The position numbers were made by a program, and so were the translations under genes. Below the pieces are notes generated by a model. That model was not told where the DNA came from, did no database searches, and was given only the letters and a program-made list of their open reading frames with translations. Positions 42,999 to 52,228 of a DNA stretch of 64,000 nt are shown one piece after another. Each line of letters opens with the position of its first letter. The first letter of the stretch is position 1. The DNA is from Paracrocinitomix sp039939375 (lineage in GTDB: Bacteria; Bacteroidota; Bacteroidia; Flavobacteriales_D; Crocinitomicaceae): NCBI GenBank assembly GCA_039939375.1, contig JBDVJO010000011.1, positions 1 to 64,000 on the forward strand, written 5' to 3'.

Positions 42999-44483
42999 TT
43001 AATCCTGCTCTTTCTCTTCAGTGAACTTGAAAGAATTCTTTTTGATTTCATCAATCAATTTGGTTTGGGCATCTTCTATATCCAATATTCTAATAAAATC
43101 ACCTCCACCTTCTTCAACAATGTCTTTCATGTGTCGTGTTACATAATCAGAAGTTTTAATTCCAACTACAGAAAACTTCACGCCTTTCGATTTGTAATTT
43201 TGTTGAATCGTTCTTAAATAATCTTTATCTCCTTTATTAAACACGCCATCCGTAATCATTATTACTTGATTGTTGCCGTCAGGAATAAATGACTTTTTAT
43301 TCAGTTTATACGCCATCTTAATGGCATTTCCACCAGCGGTCATTCCTGACGTTTTTAGTTCTTTTACCACTTCAATAATCTGCTCTTTTTGATCGCCTGT
43401 TGTATTCGCTAAAATCGTTTCAACTTCTGATGAATATTTGATCATTGAAATCATATCGTTAGCTCTTAAAATTTTCGTCAATTCTATCATGGACATTTTC
43501 AACAAGCCCATTTTTCCCATTCCGTTCATTGAGGTAGATACATCCAATATAAAGGTGATGTTATTGTATTTAAAGTAATTCTCATTAAATACCGTATCTG
43601 GCACTTCTGAAAGGGGAATAGGTTCGGTTTCTGGTTTTGGAGTTTCAACCACTTCAGGTGTTTCTGGCACTTCTTCAACTACTTCAGGTACCTCAACAAC
43701 TTCTTCTACAATTTCAGGATCTTCAACAGGGTTCGGGTCAATGACATATTCTTCGGGTGGGTCAATAGGGTCTTCATTCACCACAACTGGTGGATTTGGA
43801 TCACGCTCTATATAAGGTTGCTGTAATTCAATTTGAACGAAATTTCGTTTAAAGTTCAAATAACCTTCGTGATAGTTTGAGGTATACGGTGATTTCTGAG
43901 CTGTAATGTAATAATAACCATAAGGTATTTTTTTAACAACAACACCTTTGTAATTGGTCATTGCAGTTCCCACCATTTCTCCGTTTTCAACGATATAAAC
44001 TTTAGAGTTTTTAATGGGCTCTCTGGTCAAAGAATCAATCACTAAAATAGTCACGTCAAAAGTGTTTGCAATATAAGCTGAAGGCGCATTATTAAAATCA
44101 GGACAAGCCGTTAATGAAGATGACATTTCGGCTTGCTTTACATTACCAGTTAACTGAATTGGAATTGCAGCGCGTGGATTAGAAAAATAAACATCCACAT
44201 TATAAGTGAACCTGCCCTTAATGTTGTTGTTGATCTTGAATCGAATTGTCAACGAACTATCCGGCATCACTTTTTTAGATGAATAAATATAATAAACATC
44301 TCTAGGCTTGTCAACTGTCAATAAAAACTGTGGCTTATCTGATGTATTCGTGAATTCTATATCCACATAACTCTGCGAGTCTTTATACAATTCACCAAAA
44401 TTATGGCGTTGCTTTGTTGGCTTAATTTGCCCTATACTTTGAAAGCCGAGCACTAAAAATATGATAACTATTAACTGTTTCAA
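42999..44483 (-). CDS. Secreted VWA-domain protein with an Ig-like N-terminal domain
   Basis: 494 aa with a signal peptide (ending QSIGQ, about residue 19). About 22-130 resembles a DUF1573/ASPM-type Ig-like domain (HNFGELYKDSQSYVDIEFTN). About 150-225 is a carboxypeptidase-regulatory-like beta domain. About 225-300 is a low-complexity Pro/Glu/Val linker with repeated PEVVE units. About 308-480 is a von Willebrand A domain whose metal site is intact: DVSTSMNG (about 312), the Thr in SGMTAGG and the Asp in ITDGVF. The VWA domain should bind a protein ligand through a divalent metal. No AAA+ ATPase partner is nearby, so this is not a MoxR system. It diverges from the barrel or toxin-23-like gene. 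Confidence 0.87.
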   Translation of the reverse strand: MKQLIVIIFLVLGFQSIGQIKPTKQRHNFGELYKDSQSYVDIEFTNTSDKPQFLLTVDKPRDVYYIYSSKKVMPDSSLTIRFKINNNIKGRFTYNVDVYFSNPRAAIPIQLTGNVKQAEMSSSLTACPDFNNAPSAYIANTFDVTILVIDSLTREPIKNSKVYIVENGEMVGTAMTNYKGVVVKKIPYGYYYITAQKSPYTSNYHEGYLNFKRNFVQIELQQPYIERDPNPPVVVNEDPIDPPEEYVIDPNPVEDPEIVEEVVEVPEVVEEVPETPEVVETPKPETEPIPLSEVPDTVFNENYFKYNNITFILDVSTSMNGMGKMGLLKMSMIELTKILRANDMISMIKYSSEVETILANTTGDQKEQIIEVVKELKTSGMTAGGNAIKMAYKLNKKSFIPDGNNQVIMITDGVFNKGDKDYLRTIQQNYKSKGVKFSVVGIKTSDYVTRHMKDIVEEGGGDFIRILDIEDAQTKLIDEIKKNSFKFTEEKEQD

Positions 44484-44578
44484 TCCGTATCTTTTCTTGT
44501 ATATAACAAAACTTAGTCCAAAGGTGTCAAAGTTACAATTTTATATCTTCGGCCTTATTATTGCGGATACCTCAACCA

Positions 44579-45511
44579 ATGAAGAAATTGCTTTTCATAT
44601 TCATGATGCTTTTTAGCTTTCAAACAGCTAAAGCAGTCGACTCTTTTTTTGGGTTTTCTGCAGGACTAAGCTTTTCTTTTGGTACGCACATTAATCGCTT
44701 GGGGTTTCAAGCAGCTGCGTATTATAATTACGGATTTGCCCAAGCCAACGCCTCAATTAACGGCTATTATAACTTTCAATCTTTAGCACTCAAAAAAAAA
44801 GGCCTTGAACTTCAGCTAGGTAGTGGCTTAGAACTAGGATTTGGACGCAAAGATTCTGCAAGAAATCCATTTGTAGGATTAACTGAAAGTAATTTATTGC
44901 AAGATTATTCGGTAGGCTACTCTTACCTCATCTATCTAGACCAACAAAAAACATCACAATCAGGGGGAATTCTTAGTTTCAACATTAAAGAATTCAAATT
45001 TGCTACTGAAAACGACTTGTTTGGATTTGGACAAGGATGGCGTGATAGATATCGAACCGGAGGATTTTTAATTGAATACCGCTACCAACAATTTAAATTT
45101 GGAATAAACTCCACCCTTTGGACAGATGATTATTCACTTTGTAAAAAAGTGCTGGACACAGATTATCCCGCAAGGTTCGGATATAAAGAAGATAGTAAAA
45201 CCAAATTTGGCGGTATTTCTGCAGGCCTCATTTCTGCCCAAGTGAAGTATTTAATGCCAACAAACATCTATCCGTACGGACAAAACCTTCAAGCCAATAT
45301 TGGCCTCAACTCTGAAAAAGCACGGAACCTCATTCAAAATCGCTTTATCCATGATCACTTCTTTATTCCAAAAAACTGGATTTCAAGAAACCCCTGTCAC
45401 ATTCCAATGGAAGCTGAAGGCGGAGGTCAATATCTTTTTAAAGAAGACCAAACCATAAAAAAGACCCAATTTTATTTTAATCTGGGTACCAATCAAGGTG
45501 TTTTCTATTAA
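44579..45511 (+). CDS. Secreted barrel-like or toxin-23-like protein, about 310 aa
   Basis: ATG at 44579 begins a clean signal peptide (to about TAKA); an upstream TTG at 44561 is less likely. The mature part is a series of amphipathic strands (FGFSAGLSFSFGTHINRLGF, LELQLGSGLELGFG and others) and ends in Phe-Tyr, as outer-membrane barrels do. The stretch with LFGFGQGWRDRYRTGGF, then LWTDDYS, and near the end NLIQNRFIHDHFF resembles what is annotated in Flavobacteria as polymorphic toxin type 23. I recall this resemblance but cannot test it. No immunity gene is evident. A -7-like box TATCTTCG is at 44544-44551. Confidence 0.65.
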   Translation: MKKLLFIFMMLFSFQTAKAVDSFFGFSAGLSFSFGTHINRLGFQAAAYYNYGFAQANASINGYYNFQSLALKKKGLELQLGSGLELGFGRKDSARNPFVGLTESNLLQDYSVGYSYLIYLDQQKTSQSGGILSFNIKEFKFATENDLFGFGQGWRDRYRTGGFLIEYRYQQFKFGINSTLWTDDYSLCKKVLDTDYPARFGYKEDSKTKFGGISAGLISAQVKYLMPTNIYPYGQNLQANIGLNSEKARNLIQNRFIHDHFFIPKNWISRNPCHIPMEAEGGGQYLFKEDQTIKKTQFYFNLGTNQGVFY

Positions 45512-45594
45512 AAAACTTATTCCAAAACCCTAATTTTCCTCAATTATTGGTAAAATACGGTAAATACCCTAGCTAAACCGCATACTGTCATTCA

Positions 45595-45602
45595 TAGGTT
45601 TG
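45595..45602 (+). promoter_or_regulatory. -7 box (TAGGTTTG) of the OmpA/PD40 gene
   Basis: A perfect TAnnTTTG element ending 11 bp before the ATG. There is no exact TTG 19 bp upstream. If used, the mRNA leader is only about 5 nt, or about 11 nt if the ATG at codon 3 (45620) is the start. Confidence 0.5.
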
Positions 45603-45613
45603 TCACAAAACAG

Positions 45614-48205
45614 ATGAATATGAATGCAATTACTAAACAATTTAAATTAAGAGGGTGGATAACAGGATGTTTGACACTTCTCAGCATGATCTCATATAGT
45701 CAAATGTCTTATGAAGAATTTCATGCTAAATATGAACCTCACTATGAAACTTTAGCGCCTGATGCAGAGGTAGTAAAAATCACGAATGAATCTGATGCCG
45801 AAACTGGCGGATTAATCATTCAACTTTTAATGGAACAAGACGCAGAAGGAAGCGAAGAAGCGGAACTTAAAATTCTAGCGATACTCACATCTTGTAAAAG
45901 ACAAACCATTGCCAACATTTTGAAAGAAATGAAAACTGATTTAGCAGTTAAGGCCCTAAACTATTTGAAATATGAATGGCAATACGAGTTGGTTTATTTT
46001 TTAGACAAAACAACTTACCACAATATAGCTCCTAATCTACTTTCAATGTTGATTTATGATGGACCCAAAGGTCCTTTTGGACCTGAAATTGGGAATTGGT
46101 CTCCTGCTTATGCTGGTTTAGGTTTTGATATGGCTTGGTCTGGCATGAAAGGATTCAACAATGTTATTGAAGGTTACGGTGATGGCACCAAACAAAACTG
46201 GAATAAAGGTCTTGGTGCATTCATAGGTTTTAGAACGAAGAACATGAATTTCGTAGAATTTATGTATCAAAATAGATCCATATCTACTGACTATCAAAAC
46301 CCTATATACAAGGACGCAAAATTTGGTCAACATACAGTTGGAATCAATGTGTTAAAAGGGAATGGAACAGAAAACGCAATGTTTGTTTTTAACAACGGAT
46401 TTGGTGCACACGCTAACTTCGCTTCATGGTCAACGAAAGATGCTAACGGCAAAGTAAAAGTTGGTAGCGGAATTAATGGAGGAATCAGTTACAATGCGCA
46501 ATTATTTATCAACCCAATTAAATCAATTCCTTTAATGTTCGGATTAAGAGGATATGCGCAACTGAACTTTCCGCGTCACGATTTCAATTCTTTAGCAGAT
46601 GATTTAAATGGTTGGACTGAAGGAACATCCACAAACGAAGACAATGCTTCTGTCATTTCAACTTTTGGTGTACAAGCGCAAGTAATGTACAAGTTTGGTA
46701 AAAAGAAAGACCCAACTGTTTATAAAGATTTTGAGACAGAGATGGTCGAAAATGTAGACCCGCACATCAATACGGCATATACTGAAATCTTGCCCATCAT
46801 ATCGCCTGACGGAAACACACTTTACTTTGTAAGATCAGATCATCCTCAAAATCACAGTGGTTCTATGAAATCTCAAGATGTTTGGATGGCAGATGTAACA
46901 AATGGTATGACCAATGCCAATGCAGTGAGAGTTCCTAAGCCTTTAAACACACAGCAATACAATATGATTGCTGGGGTAAGCCCGGATGGAAACTCTATGT
47001 TAATCAAAGGAATCTTTGACAAAGACATGAACTACGCTAAAAAAGGATATTCAATGGTATACAGAACAGCTACGGGTTGGTCTGAACCAGAAGCAATTGA
47101 TATCGAGAATTATGAAAACATGGCAAAAGGAGCTTATGTTGGAGCCTATTGGACACAAGATGGAAAACATTTAGTGATGTCATTCTCTGAAAGTTCAACC
47201 AATAATTCTCAAGATCTATACGTGTCTCATAAAGAAGATAACGGAACATGGACCAGACCCAAAAAACTAGGCGCTACTATCAATACAGATGGAGACGACC
47301 ACTCACCTTTCTTAGCCTCAGATGGAAAAACACTGTACTTTTCATCTAATAGAGATGGCGGGTTAGGAAACAACGATATTTGGATGTCTAAAAGAAAAGA
47401 TGATTCTTGGACGAACTGGACTGAACCGGTAAACCTTGGTGAAGAGATCAATACCGATCAGTGGGATGCTTATTACTCAATTGATGCTCAAGGAAAATAT
47501 GCCTACATGGCAAGCAGCAAAAATTCGAATGGAAAAGAAGATATTGTTAGAATCAAGCTGAAAGAAGAAGTGCAGCCAGACCCGGTTGTACTGATTAAAG
47601 GAAAAGTTTTAAATCAAAAGACGAATGAGCCAGTAGACGCAATTATCTCATATAACGGTATTGTTGATGGTAAAAACTATGGAACAGCAAGAACAAATCC
47701 AGCTACCGGAGAATATACAATCGTGTTGCCTTACGGAAACAACTATGATTTCACGGCCAGTGCAGCAAACTATATTGGGGTGTCTGACAACTTAGATTTA
47801 ACAGATGTTGGAGAATATAAAGTAATCGAAAGAGACCTTTACTTAGTTCCAATTGAAGTAGGAGCAACTGTTCGATTAAACAACATCTTTTTTGAAACTG
47901 GAAAAGACGGATTGAAGAACGAATCATTTACAGAGTTAATGAGAGTTGTTGAATTCTTGAAATCAAATCCAAATGTAAAAATTGAACTGTCTGGTCACAC
48001 TGACAATGTAGGAGATAAAAACTTTAACAAAACCCTTTCTCAAAAAAGAGCCGACACTGTTTTGGCTTACCTTACCGCAAACGGAATTGACAAAAGTCGA
48101 TTAGTTGCTAAAGGATATGGGATGGAAAAACCTGTAGCGGAAAACGCTACGGAAGAGGGAAAAGCAATGAATAGAAGAGTTGAATTCACTATTCTAGAAA
48201 AGTAA
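45614..48205 (+). CDS. OmpA-family protein with PD40 propeller
   Basis: 863-aa envelope protein. A signal sequence lies in the first ~30 residues (ISYSQ). An uncharacterised ~340-residue domain follows, with Gly/aromatic strands that may form an outer-membrane barrel. PD40/WD40-like propeller repeats span about 379-640 (ISPDGNTLYFV, SPDGNSMLIKG, SDGKTLYFSSNRDGGLGNNDIW). A carboxypeptidase-regulatory-like Ig domain is at about 656-740. The C-terminal OmpA domain is at about 752-863, with the peptidoglycan-binding ELSGHTDNVGD and LSQKRADTVLAYL. The combination of PD40, Ig-like and OmpA domains recalls PorE of the T9SS, but the long N-terminal part does not match it, so I do not assign that name. 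A terminator follows. Confidence 0.87.
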   Translation: MNMNAITKQFKLRGWITGCLTLLSMISYSQMSYEEFHAKYEPHYETLAPDAEVVKITNESDAETGGLIIQLLMEQDAEGSEEAELKILAILTSCKRQTIANILKEMKTDLAVKALNYLKYEWQYELVYFLDKTTYHNIAPNLLSMLIYDGPKGPFGPEIGNWSPAYAGLGFDMAWSGMKGFNNVIEGYGDGTKQNWNKGLGAFIGFRTKNMNFVEFMYQNRSISTDYQNPIYKDAKFGQHTVGINVLKGNGTENAMFVFNNGFGAHANFASWSTKDANGKVKVGSGINGGISYNAQLFINPIKSIPLMFGLRGYAQLNFPRHDFNSLADDLNGWTEGTSTNEDNASVISTFGVQAQVMYKFGKKKDPTVYKDFETEMVENVDPHINTAYTEILPIISPDGNTLYFVRSDHPQNHSGSMKSQDVWMADVTNGMTNANAVRVPKPLNTQQYNMIAGVSPDGNSMLIKGIFDKDMNYAKKGYSMVYRTATGWSEPEAIDIENYENMAKGAYVGAYWTQDGKHLVMSFSESSTNNSQDLYVSHKEDNGTWTRPKKLGATINTDGDDHSPFLASDGKTLYFSSNRDGGLGNNDIWMSKRKDDSWTNWTEPVNLGEEINTDQWDAYYSIDAQGKYAYMASSKNSNGKEDIVRIKLKEEVQPDPVVLIKGKVLNQKTNEPVDAIISYNGIVDGKNYGTARTNPATGEYTIVLPYGNNYDFTASAANYIGVSDNLDLTDVGEYKVIERDLYLVPIEVGATVRLNNIFFETGKDGLKNESFTELMRVVEFLKSNPNVKIELSGHTDNVGDKNFNKTLSQKRADTVLAYLTANGIDKSRLVAKGYGMEKPVAENATEEGKAMNRRVEFTILEK

Positions 48206-48227
48206 TTGTAAACCCGATCAATCTGTT

Positions 48228-48265
48228 ACCCTGGTCTCGATTTATTCGGGGCCAGGGTTTTTTTG
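48228..48265 (+). terminator. Intrinsic terminator of the OmpA/PD40 gene
   Basis: An 11-bp stem CCCTGGTCTCG/CGGGGCCAGGG (two G-U pairs) with a 7-nt loop ATTTATT, followed by a run of eight T. Confidence 0.93.
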
Positions 48266-48337
48266 TTTCATGCAATTAAAGAGAGCTCTAGTTTTTGAAA
48301 ATTGTTACTACCTTTAATCTCAGAAAATCCAAGATAA

Positions 48338-49882
48338 ATGAGCGAGAAATTAGACTTACTTAACAGCAAAAAAGCAGAGGCTTTAAAAGGTGGAGGAGAC
48401 AAAAGAATTGAATCTCAACACGCTAAAGGAAAGTTAACAGCTAGAGAACGTATTGATCTTTTATTAGATGAAGGAACGTTTGAAGAAATAGGAATGTTAA
48501 CAACGCACAGGTCAACTAATTTCGGACTAGACAAGCAAAAATTCTTAGGGGATGGTGTTGTTACTGGATACGGAAAAGTTCATGGTAGACCCATTTATGT
48601 ATTTTCACAAGACTTCACTGTTTTTGGTGGTTCATTGGCTGAAGTGCACGCTAAGAAAATTTGCCGAATCATGGATTTATCGCTTCAAAACGGAATTCCA
48701 TTTATTGGTCTAAATGATTCAGGTGGAGCAAGAATACAAGAAGGCGTTGTTTCTTTAGGTGGATATGCAGATATCTTTTTCAGAAACACTATGGCTTCAG
48801 GAGTAGTTCCTCAAATCTCAGCAATTATGGGGCCTTGCGCAGGGGGTGCGGTTTATTCACCAGCCTTGACTGATTTCATTTACATGGTGCAAGATTCATC
48901 TTTCATGTTCGTGACCGGACCAAATGTTGTAAAAACAGTAACCCATGAAGAAGTTACATCAGAAGAATTAGGTGGAGCATCTACCCATTCACAAAAATCA
49001 GGTGTAGCGCATTTCTCAGTTGAAAATGATTTAAGATGTATTAATGACATCAAAAAACTACTTTCATACTTGCCTCAAAACTGTGAAGAAGAGTCTCCAA
49101 AATATCATTACGAAGCAACTGATGATGAAACAAGAATTGATCTAAACTCAATTATTCCAGATAACCCAAATCAACCTTATGATATTAAAGATGTCATCAA
49201 CTCTTTGGTAGATAAAGATTCTTTTTACGAAGTGCATGAAAATTATGCTGAAAATATCGTTTGCGGATTCGGATTCTTAGCTGGAAAAAGTATTGGAATT
49301 GTTGCTAATCAACCCGCATTTTTAGCCGGTGTTTTAGACAGTAACTCTTCTAATAAAGCAGGTCGATTTGTTCGTTTTTGTGACTCATTCAATATTCCAT
49401 TATTAGTTTTAGAAGATGTTCCAGGATTCTTACCAGGAACAGATCAAGAATGGAACGGAATCATTAATAACGGAGCTAAATTATTATATGCTTTCTGTGA
49501 AGCAACGGTTCCAAGAGTTACCGTAATTACCAGAAAAGCTTATGGTGGAGCATATGACGTAATGAATTCAAAACACATTGGTGCAGACATGAATTATGCG
49601 TGGCCATCTGCTGAAATCGCCGTGATGGGTGCAAAAGGTGCGGCTGAAATTATTTTCAGAAATGAAATTAAAGAGGCTGCCGATCCTGCTGCTAAACTTG
49701 CAGAGAAAGAAGCGGAGTATGCAGAGTTATTTGCTAATCCATACAATGCTGCCAAACACGGTTTCGTTGATGAAGTGATTGAACCGGCTGAAACAAGAAA
49801 AAAACTGATTCGTTCATTTGAAATGCTCAAAAACAAAGTTGCTCACTTGCCTAAGAAAAAGCATGGCAATATTCCGTTATAA
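48338..49882 (+). CDS. pccB: Propionyl-CoA carboxylase-type carboxyltransferase, beta subunit
   Basis: Biotin-dependent acyl-CoA carboxyltransferase of 514 aa, the normal length for PccB. N-terminal GKLTARERIDLLLD and FLGDGVVTGYG; acyl-CoA oxyanion-hole region LNDSGGARIQEGV (about 126-138) and GPCAGGAVYSPALTDF (about 166-181); carboxybiotin side FLPGTDQEWNGII and RKAYGGAYDVMNS. It transfers CO2 from carboxybiotin to propionyl-CoA, or possibly another short acyl-CoA. No biotin carboxylase (alpha) subunit or biotin carrier is adjacent, so the complex must be completed from elsewhere. The next gene starts inside its last codons. Confidence 0.93.
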   Translation: MSEKLDLLNSKKAEALKGGGDKRIESQHAKGKLTARERIDLLLDEGTFEEIGMLTTHRSTNFGLDKQKFLGDGVVTGYGKVHGRPIYVFSQDFTVFGGSLAEVHAKKICRIMDLSLQNGIPFIGLNDSGGARIQEGVVSLGGYADIFFRNTMASGVVPQISAIMGPCAGGAVYSPALTDFIYMVQDSSFMFVTGPNVVKTVTHEEVTSEELGGASTHSQKSGVAHFSVENDLRCINDIKKLLSYLPQNCEEESPKYHYEATDDETRIDLNSIIPDNPNQPYDIKDVINSLVDKDSFYEVHENYAENIVCGFGFLAGKSIGIVANQPAFLAGVLDSNSSNKAGRFVRFCDSFNIPLLVLEDVPGFLPGTDQEWNGIINNGAKLLYAFCEATVPRVTVITRKAYGGAYDVMNSKHIGADMNYAWPSAEIAVMGAKGAAEIIFRNEIKEAADPAAKLAEKEAEYAELFANPYNAAKHGFVDEVIEPAETRKKLIRSFEMLKNKVAHLPKKKHGNIPL

Positions 49883-50903
49883 TATTGGAATACTGATCAC
49901 AAGCCTCTTACTGCTTTCCAGTTGTGAGAAAGACTTTTATGTTCAAGAATTAGATTTACTTCAAAACCAAAACTTCAACACAGACGTTAGAGTTCAAGGT
50001 TCAGAATTCAATGGCTTAATCATTGACAATTGTACTTTTGACGGTGGTGAATTATACATTTCTGATGTAGATTCTGTGATCGTAAAGAATTGTACTTTCA
50101 AAAATCAAAAAAAGAACGGCATTAGGGTTGGTTTTGGAGGTAAAGCTTCAAATATCACCATTGAAAACTGCAGCTTTAACAACATTGGATCAAACGGCAT
50201 TGATAGTCATGAAAACGCACCCAATGGTATAATTAAAAACTGTTATTTTGAAAACTGCGCGTTATCAGATGTAGGCGCAGCAATGGGGCAACCACATCAC
50301 GCAATTTATTGGAAAGGAGAAAATGTAAAAATTATTCAAAATACTTTTGTAAATGGTGATCAACGATTTGGAAATTCAATTAGCCATAGGAGTTCAGGAA
50401 TAATTGCCGGCAACAAAATCTATGGATCTAATAAATATGGGATAATGTATTTTGCAGATCATCCAGGTGGCGACTCACTCATAATTGAGAACAATTTCGT
50501 TTCAAACAGTAAAAACGGTATTGGTATTACTACTCCCGGCACTCTTGAAAATCACAACAAGAATGTTGTAATCCGCTTCAACTCGGTTGCTGAATGCCAA
50601 ACTTATGCTGTTTTTGTGCACAACGATTTTGAAACAACTTCAAACATATTTACTTACGGAAATATACTCGTTCAAAAAAATGAAAAATACCTTACCGCAC
50701 CAGAATCTGTAATTGATAGTCTCAACTTGAAACAGCCATCTGATATCGGTTTTGTAAATATCAATTCTGGAGATTTACATTTATTGCAAAACTCAGTTGC
50801 AATTAATTTTTGCAGTGGACTCAATGTTTTTCCTGTCTTTGACATTGACGGAGAACCGAGACAATCTTTAAATCTTGATGCCGGAGCAGATGAAGTGGAT
50901 TAA
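49863..50903 (+). CDS. Lipoprotein with right-handed parallel beta-helix
   Basis: The ATG at 49863 starts a lipoprotein signal (SLLLLSSC, Cys20) and overlaps the pccB end by 20 bp; an upstream ATG at 49818 would place a basic, non-signal extension first and is rejected. The 346-aa product contains about ten parallel beta-helix turns with recurring IxNCxFxN motifs (VIVKNCTFKN, ITIENCSFNNIGSNGI, GIIKNCYFENC, LIIENNFVSNSKNGI). This is the pectate-lyase/NosD-like fold that usually binds or cleaves polysaccharide. Active-site residues cannot be assigned. The end LDAGADEVD is typical of surface beta-helix proteins. It is translationally coupled to pccB and the following gene. Confidence 0.85.
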   Translation: MAIFRYNIGILITSLLLLSSCEKDFYVQELDLLQNQNFNTDVRVQGSEFNGLIIDNCTFDGGELYISDVDSVIVKNCTFKNQKKNGIRVGFGGKASNITIENCSFNNIGSNGIDSHENAPNGIIKNCYFENCALSDVGAAMGQPHHAIYWKGENVKIIQNTFVNGDQRFGNSISHRSSGIIAGNKIYGSNKYGIMYFADHPGGDSLIIENNFVSNSKNGIGITTPGTLENHNKNVVIRFNSVAECQTYAVFVHNDFETTSNIFTYGNILVQKNEKYLTAPESVIDSLNLKQPSDIGFVNINSGDLHLLQNSVAINFCSGLNVFPVFDIDGEPRQSLNLDAGADEVD

Positions 50904-51396
50904 ATACATCACTATATTATCCTGTTTTTTGAGCACGTTCGTATTTGCTCAATCTGACAACAAATGGATGGGCAACACCAAGCTCACAGTCTCCTATTTT
51001 CATTTAGGAAGCTATTCAAAAGAACGACCCCTACTATTTTTAGACCAGTCATTTGAATATGTAGTTGCCCCAAAATTTAGAATTGGGTTGGGAACAGGTG
51101 TGAATTTGTATCCAGCAAACCTAACAATACCGGTTTTCGCAGACTTTAAATACATCACAGAACTAAATAGAATGGGGTTTTTTATCCATCAATCGTACGG
51201 ATATAATTTAAAACTAGGAGACGTTGGCTTCTTCAGTCATAGGTTTAACGGTGGGTTTGGATTCAATATTCGGTTATCAGAAAAGCTTACCCTTGACCCT
51301 GAATTGGGATATGTTTTAAATCTTGATAACTTTGGTGGAGGCTCATTATCATTCACTGCAGCCGTAGGTCTATATTACCCTATTGGAAGGAAATAA
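50890..51396 (+). CDS. Hypothetical outer-membrane barrel-like protein, 168 aa
   Basis: ATG at 50890 begins a good signal peptide (ending TFVFAQ); two earlier in-frame starts (TTG 50875, ATG 50878) only add a few residues ahead of it. The mature protein is a set of amphipathic strands rich in Gly and aromatics (TKLTVSYFHLGSYS, FRIGLGTGVNLYPA, RFNGGFGFNIRLS, SLSFTAAVGLYYPIG), as expected of a small outer-membrane barrel. No named family is recognised. It overlaps the beta-helix lipoprotein gene by 14 bp and the next gene by one base, forming a coupled envelope operon behind pccB. Confidence 0.75.
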   Translation: MKWIKYITILSCFLSTFVFAQSDNKWMGNTKLTVSYFHLGSYSKERPLLFLDQSFEYVVAPKFRIGLGTGVNLYPANLTIPVFADFKYITELNRMGFFIHQSYGYNLKLGDVGFFSHRFNGGFGFNIRLSEKLTLDPELGYVLNLDNFGGGSLSFTAAVGLYYPIGRK

Positions 51397-52133
51397 TGTT
51401 TTTTAAAGATTTTAAAACAGCCATATCAGATTACAGTCAAGGCATGAAATTAATGTCTGAGCTAAAGCTGTGGCGTTTTACTTTGATTCCTGCTTTAATT
51501 GCAATCGTCTTAGCAATACTAATCATAGCCCTGGCTTACTTTTTAGCACCATCAATTGGCGCTTACATCAGTGACTTTTGGCCCTTCTCTTTTTGGGAAG
51601 ATGCAATCGATGCCATCAGTAATTTTTTAGGAGGAGTCTTAATTGTCATTGGTGGGTTTATGCTTTTTAAACATGCAGTAATGGCATTTTCAAGTCCATT
51701 TATGTCTCCTATATCTGAGAAAATAGAAGCTCACTTAACCCAAAAAGAAACCACCTTTGAATTGAATATGGCTACAACTTTGGCCAGAAGTATTCGAATC
51801 AACTTGCGAAATCTTGGAATGGAATTATTACTCACCTTGCCTTTGTTAATTCTAAGTTTGATTCCTCTTTTAAATCTAATTACAGCTGTTTTACTTTTCT
51901 TATTGGGTGCCTATTATGCAGGATTCGGAAACTTAGATTACACCCTTGAACGCCATATGAAATATAAAGCATCCAAAAAATTTGTTCAGAGCAATAAAGG
52001 AATAGCTTGTGGTAACGGAACCATATTTATGCTAGCCTTATTAATTCCCGTGATCGGAATTGCGCTTATTCTTCCACTCTCAACAGCAGCCTCTACTATT
52101 TCAGCAGTAAATAAAATGACTGTTAAGAATTAG
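51396..52133 (+). CDS. EI24/CysZ-like integral membrane protein
   Basis: 245-aa inner-membrane protein of the EI24 superfamily. About four long hydrophobic segments (about 26-50, 68-92, 142-175, 208-235) with the short linking sequence FSSPFMSPISEKIE typical of the group. Bacterial members include the sulfate transporter CysZ, but no sulfur-assimilation gene is nearby, so the substrate is open. The ATG begins on the last base of the upstream stop codon (TAATG). Confidence 0.85.
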   Translation: MFFKDFKTAISDYSQGMKLMSELKLWRFTLIPALIAIVLAILIIALAYFLAPSIGAYISDFWPFSFWEDAIDAISNFLGGVLIVIGGFMLFKHAVMAFSSPFMSPISEKIEAHLTQKETTFELNMATTLARSIRINLRNLGMELLLTLPLLILSLIPLLNLITAVLLFLLGAYYAGFGNLDYTLERHMKYKASKKFVQSNKGIACGNGTIFMLALLIPVIGIALILPLSTAASTISAVNKMTVKN

Positions 52134-52137
52134 ATTA

Positions 52138-52156
52138 TTTGTGATTTTCACAAATC
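52138..52156. repeat. Perfect inverted repeat ATTTGTGA-TTT-TCACAAAT
   Basis: An 8-bp stem and 3-nt loop, 5 bp after the EI24 stop codon and 73 bp before the next gene. A second small dyad, TCAATT-CTA-AATTGA, follows at 52178-52192. There is no T-run on the plus strand, so it is a poor intrinsic terminator; an operator is an alternative. Confidence 0.6.
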
Positions 52157-52228
52157 AAAAAATTTAATGGGATGATTCAATTCTAAATTGAGTTATCTGT
52201 GCTCTAATTTTACAACAAAACAAATCGT

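Noticed and set aside
42999..44483. VWA protein as part of a MoxR-type or ternary defence system
   Set aside because: It has a signal peptide, is secreted, and no AAA+ ATPase, phosphatase or kinase partner is adjacent.
45614..48205. PorE of the T9SS
   Set aside because: The PD40, Ig-like and OmpA order fits partly, but the ~340-residue N-terminal domain does not match, so only the domain description is given.
49818..49862. Earlier start for the beta-helix lipoprotein
   Set aside because: It adds 15 basic residues in front of a clean lipoprotein signal that starts at 49863.
52138..52156. CRP-type operator
   Set aside because: Half-sites TGTGA and TCACA are 3 bp apart, not 6, and this phylum's regulators use other sites.
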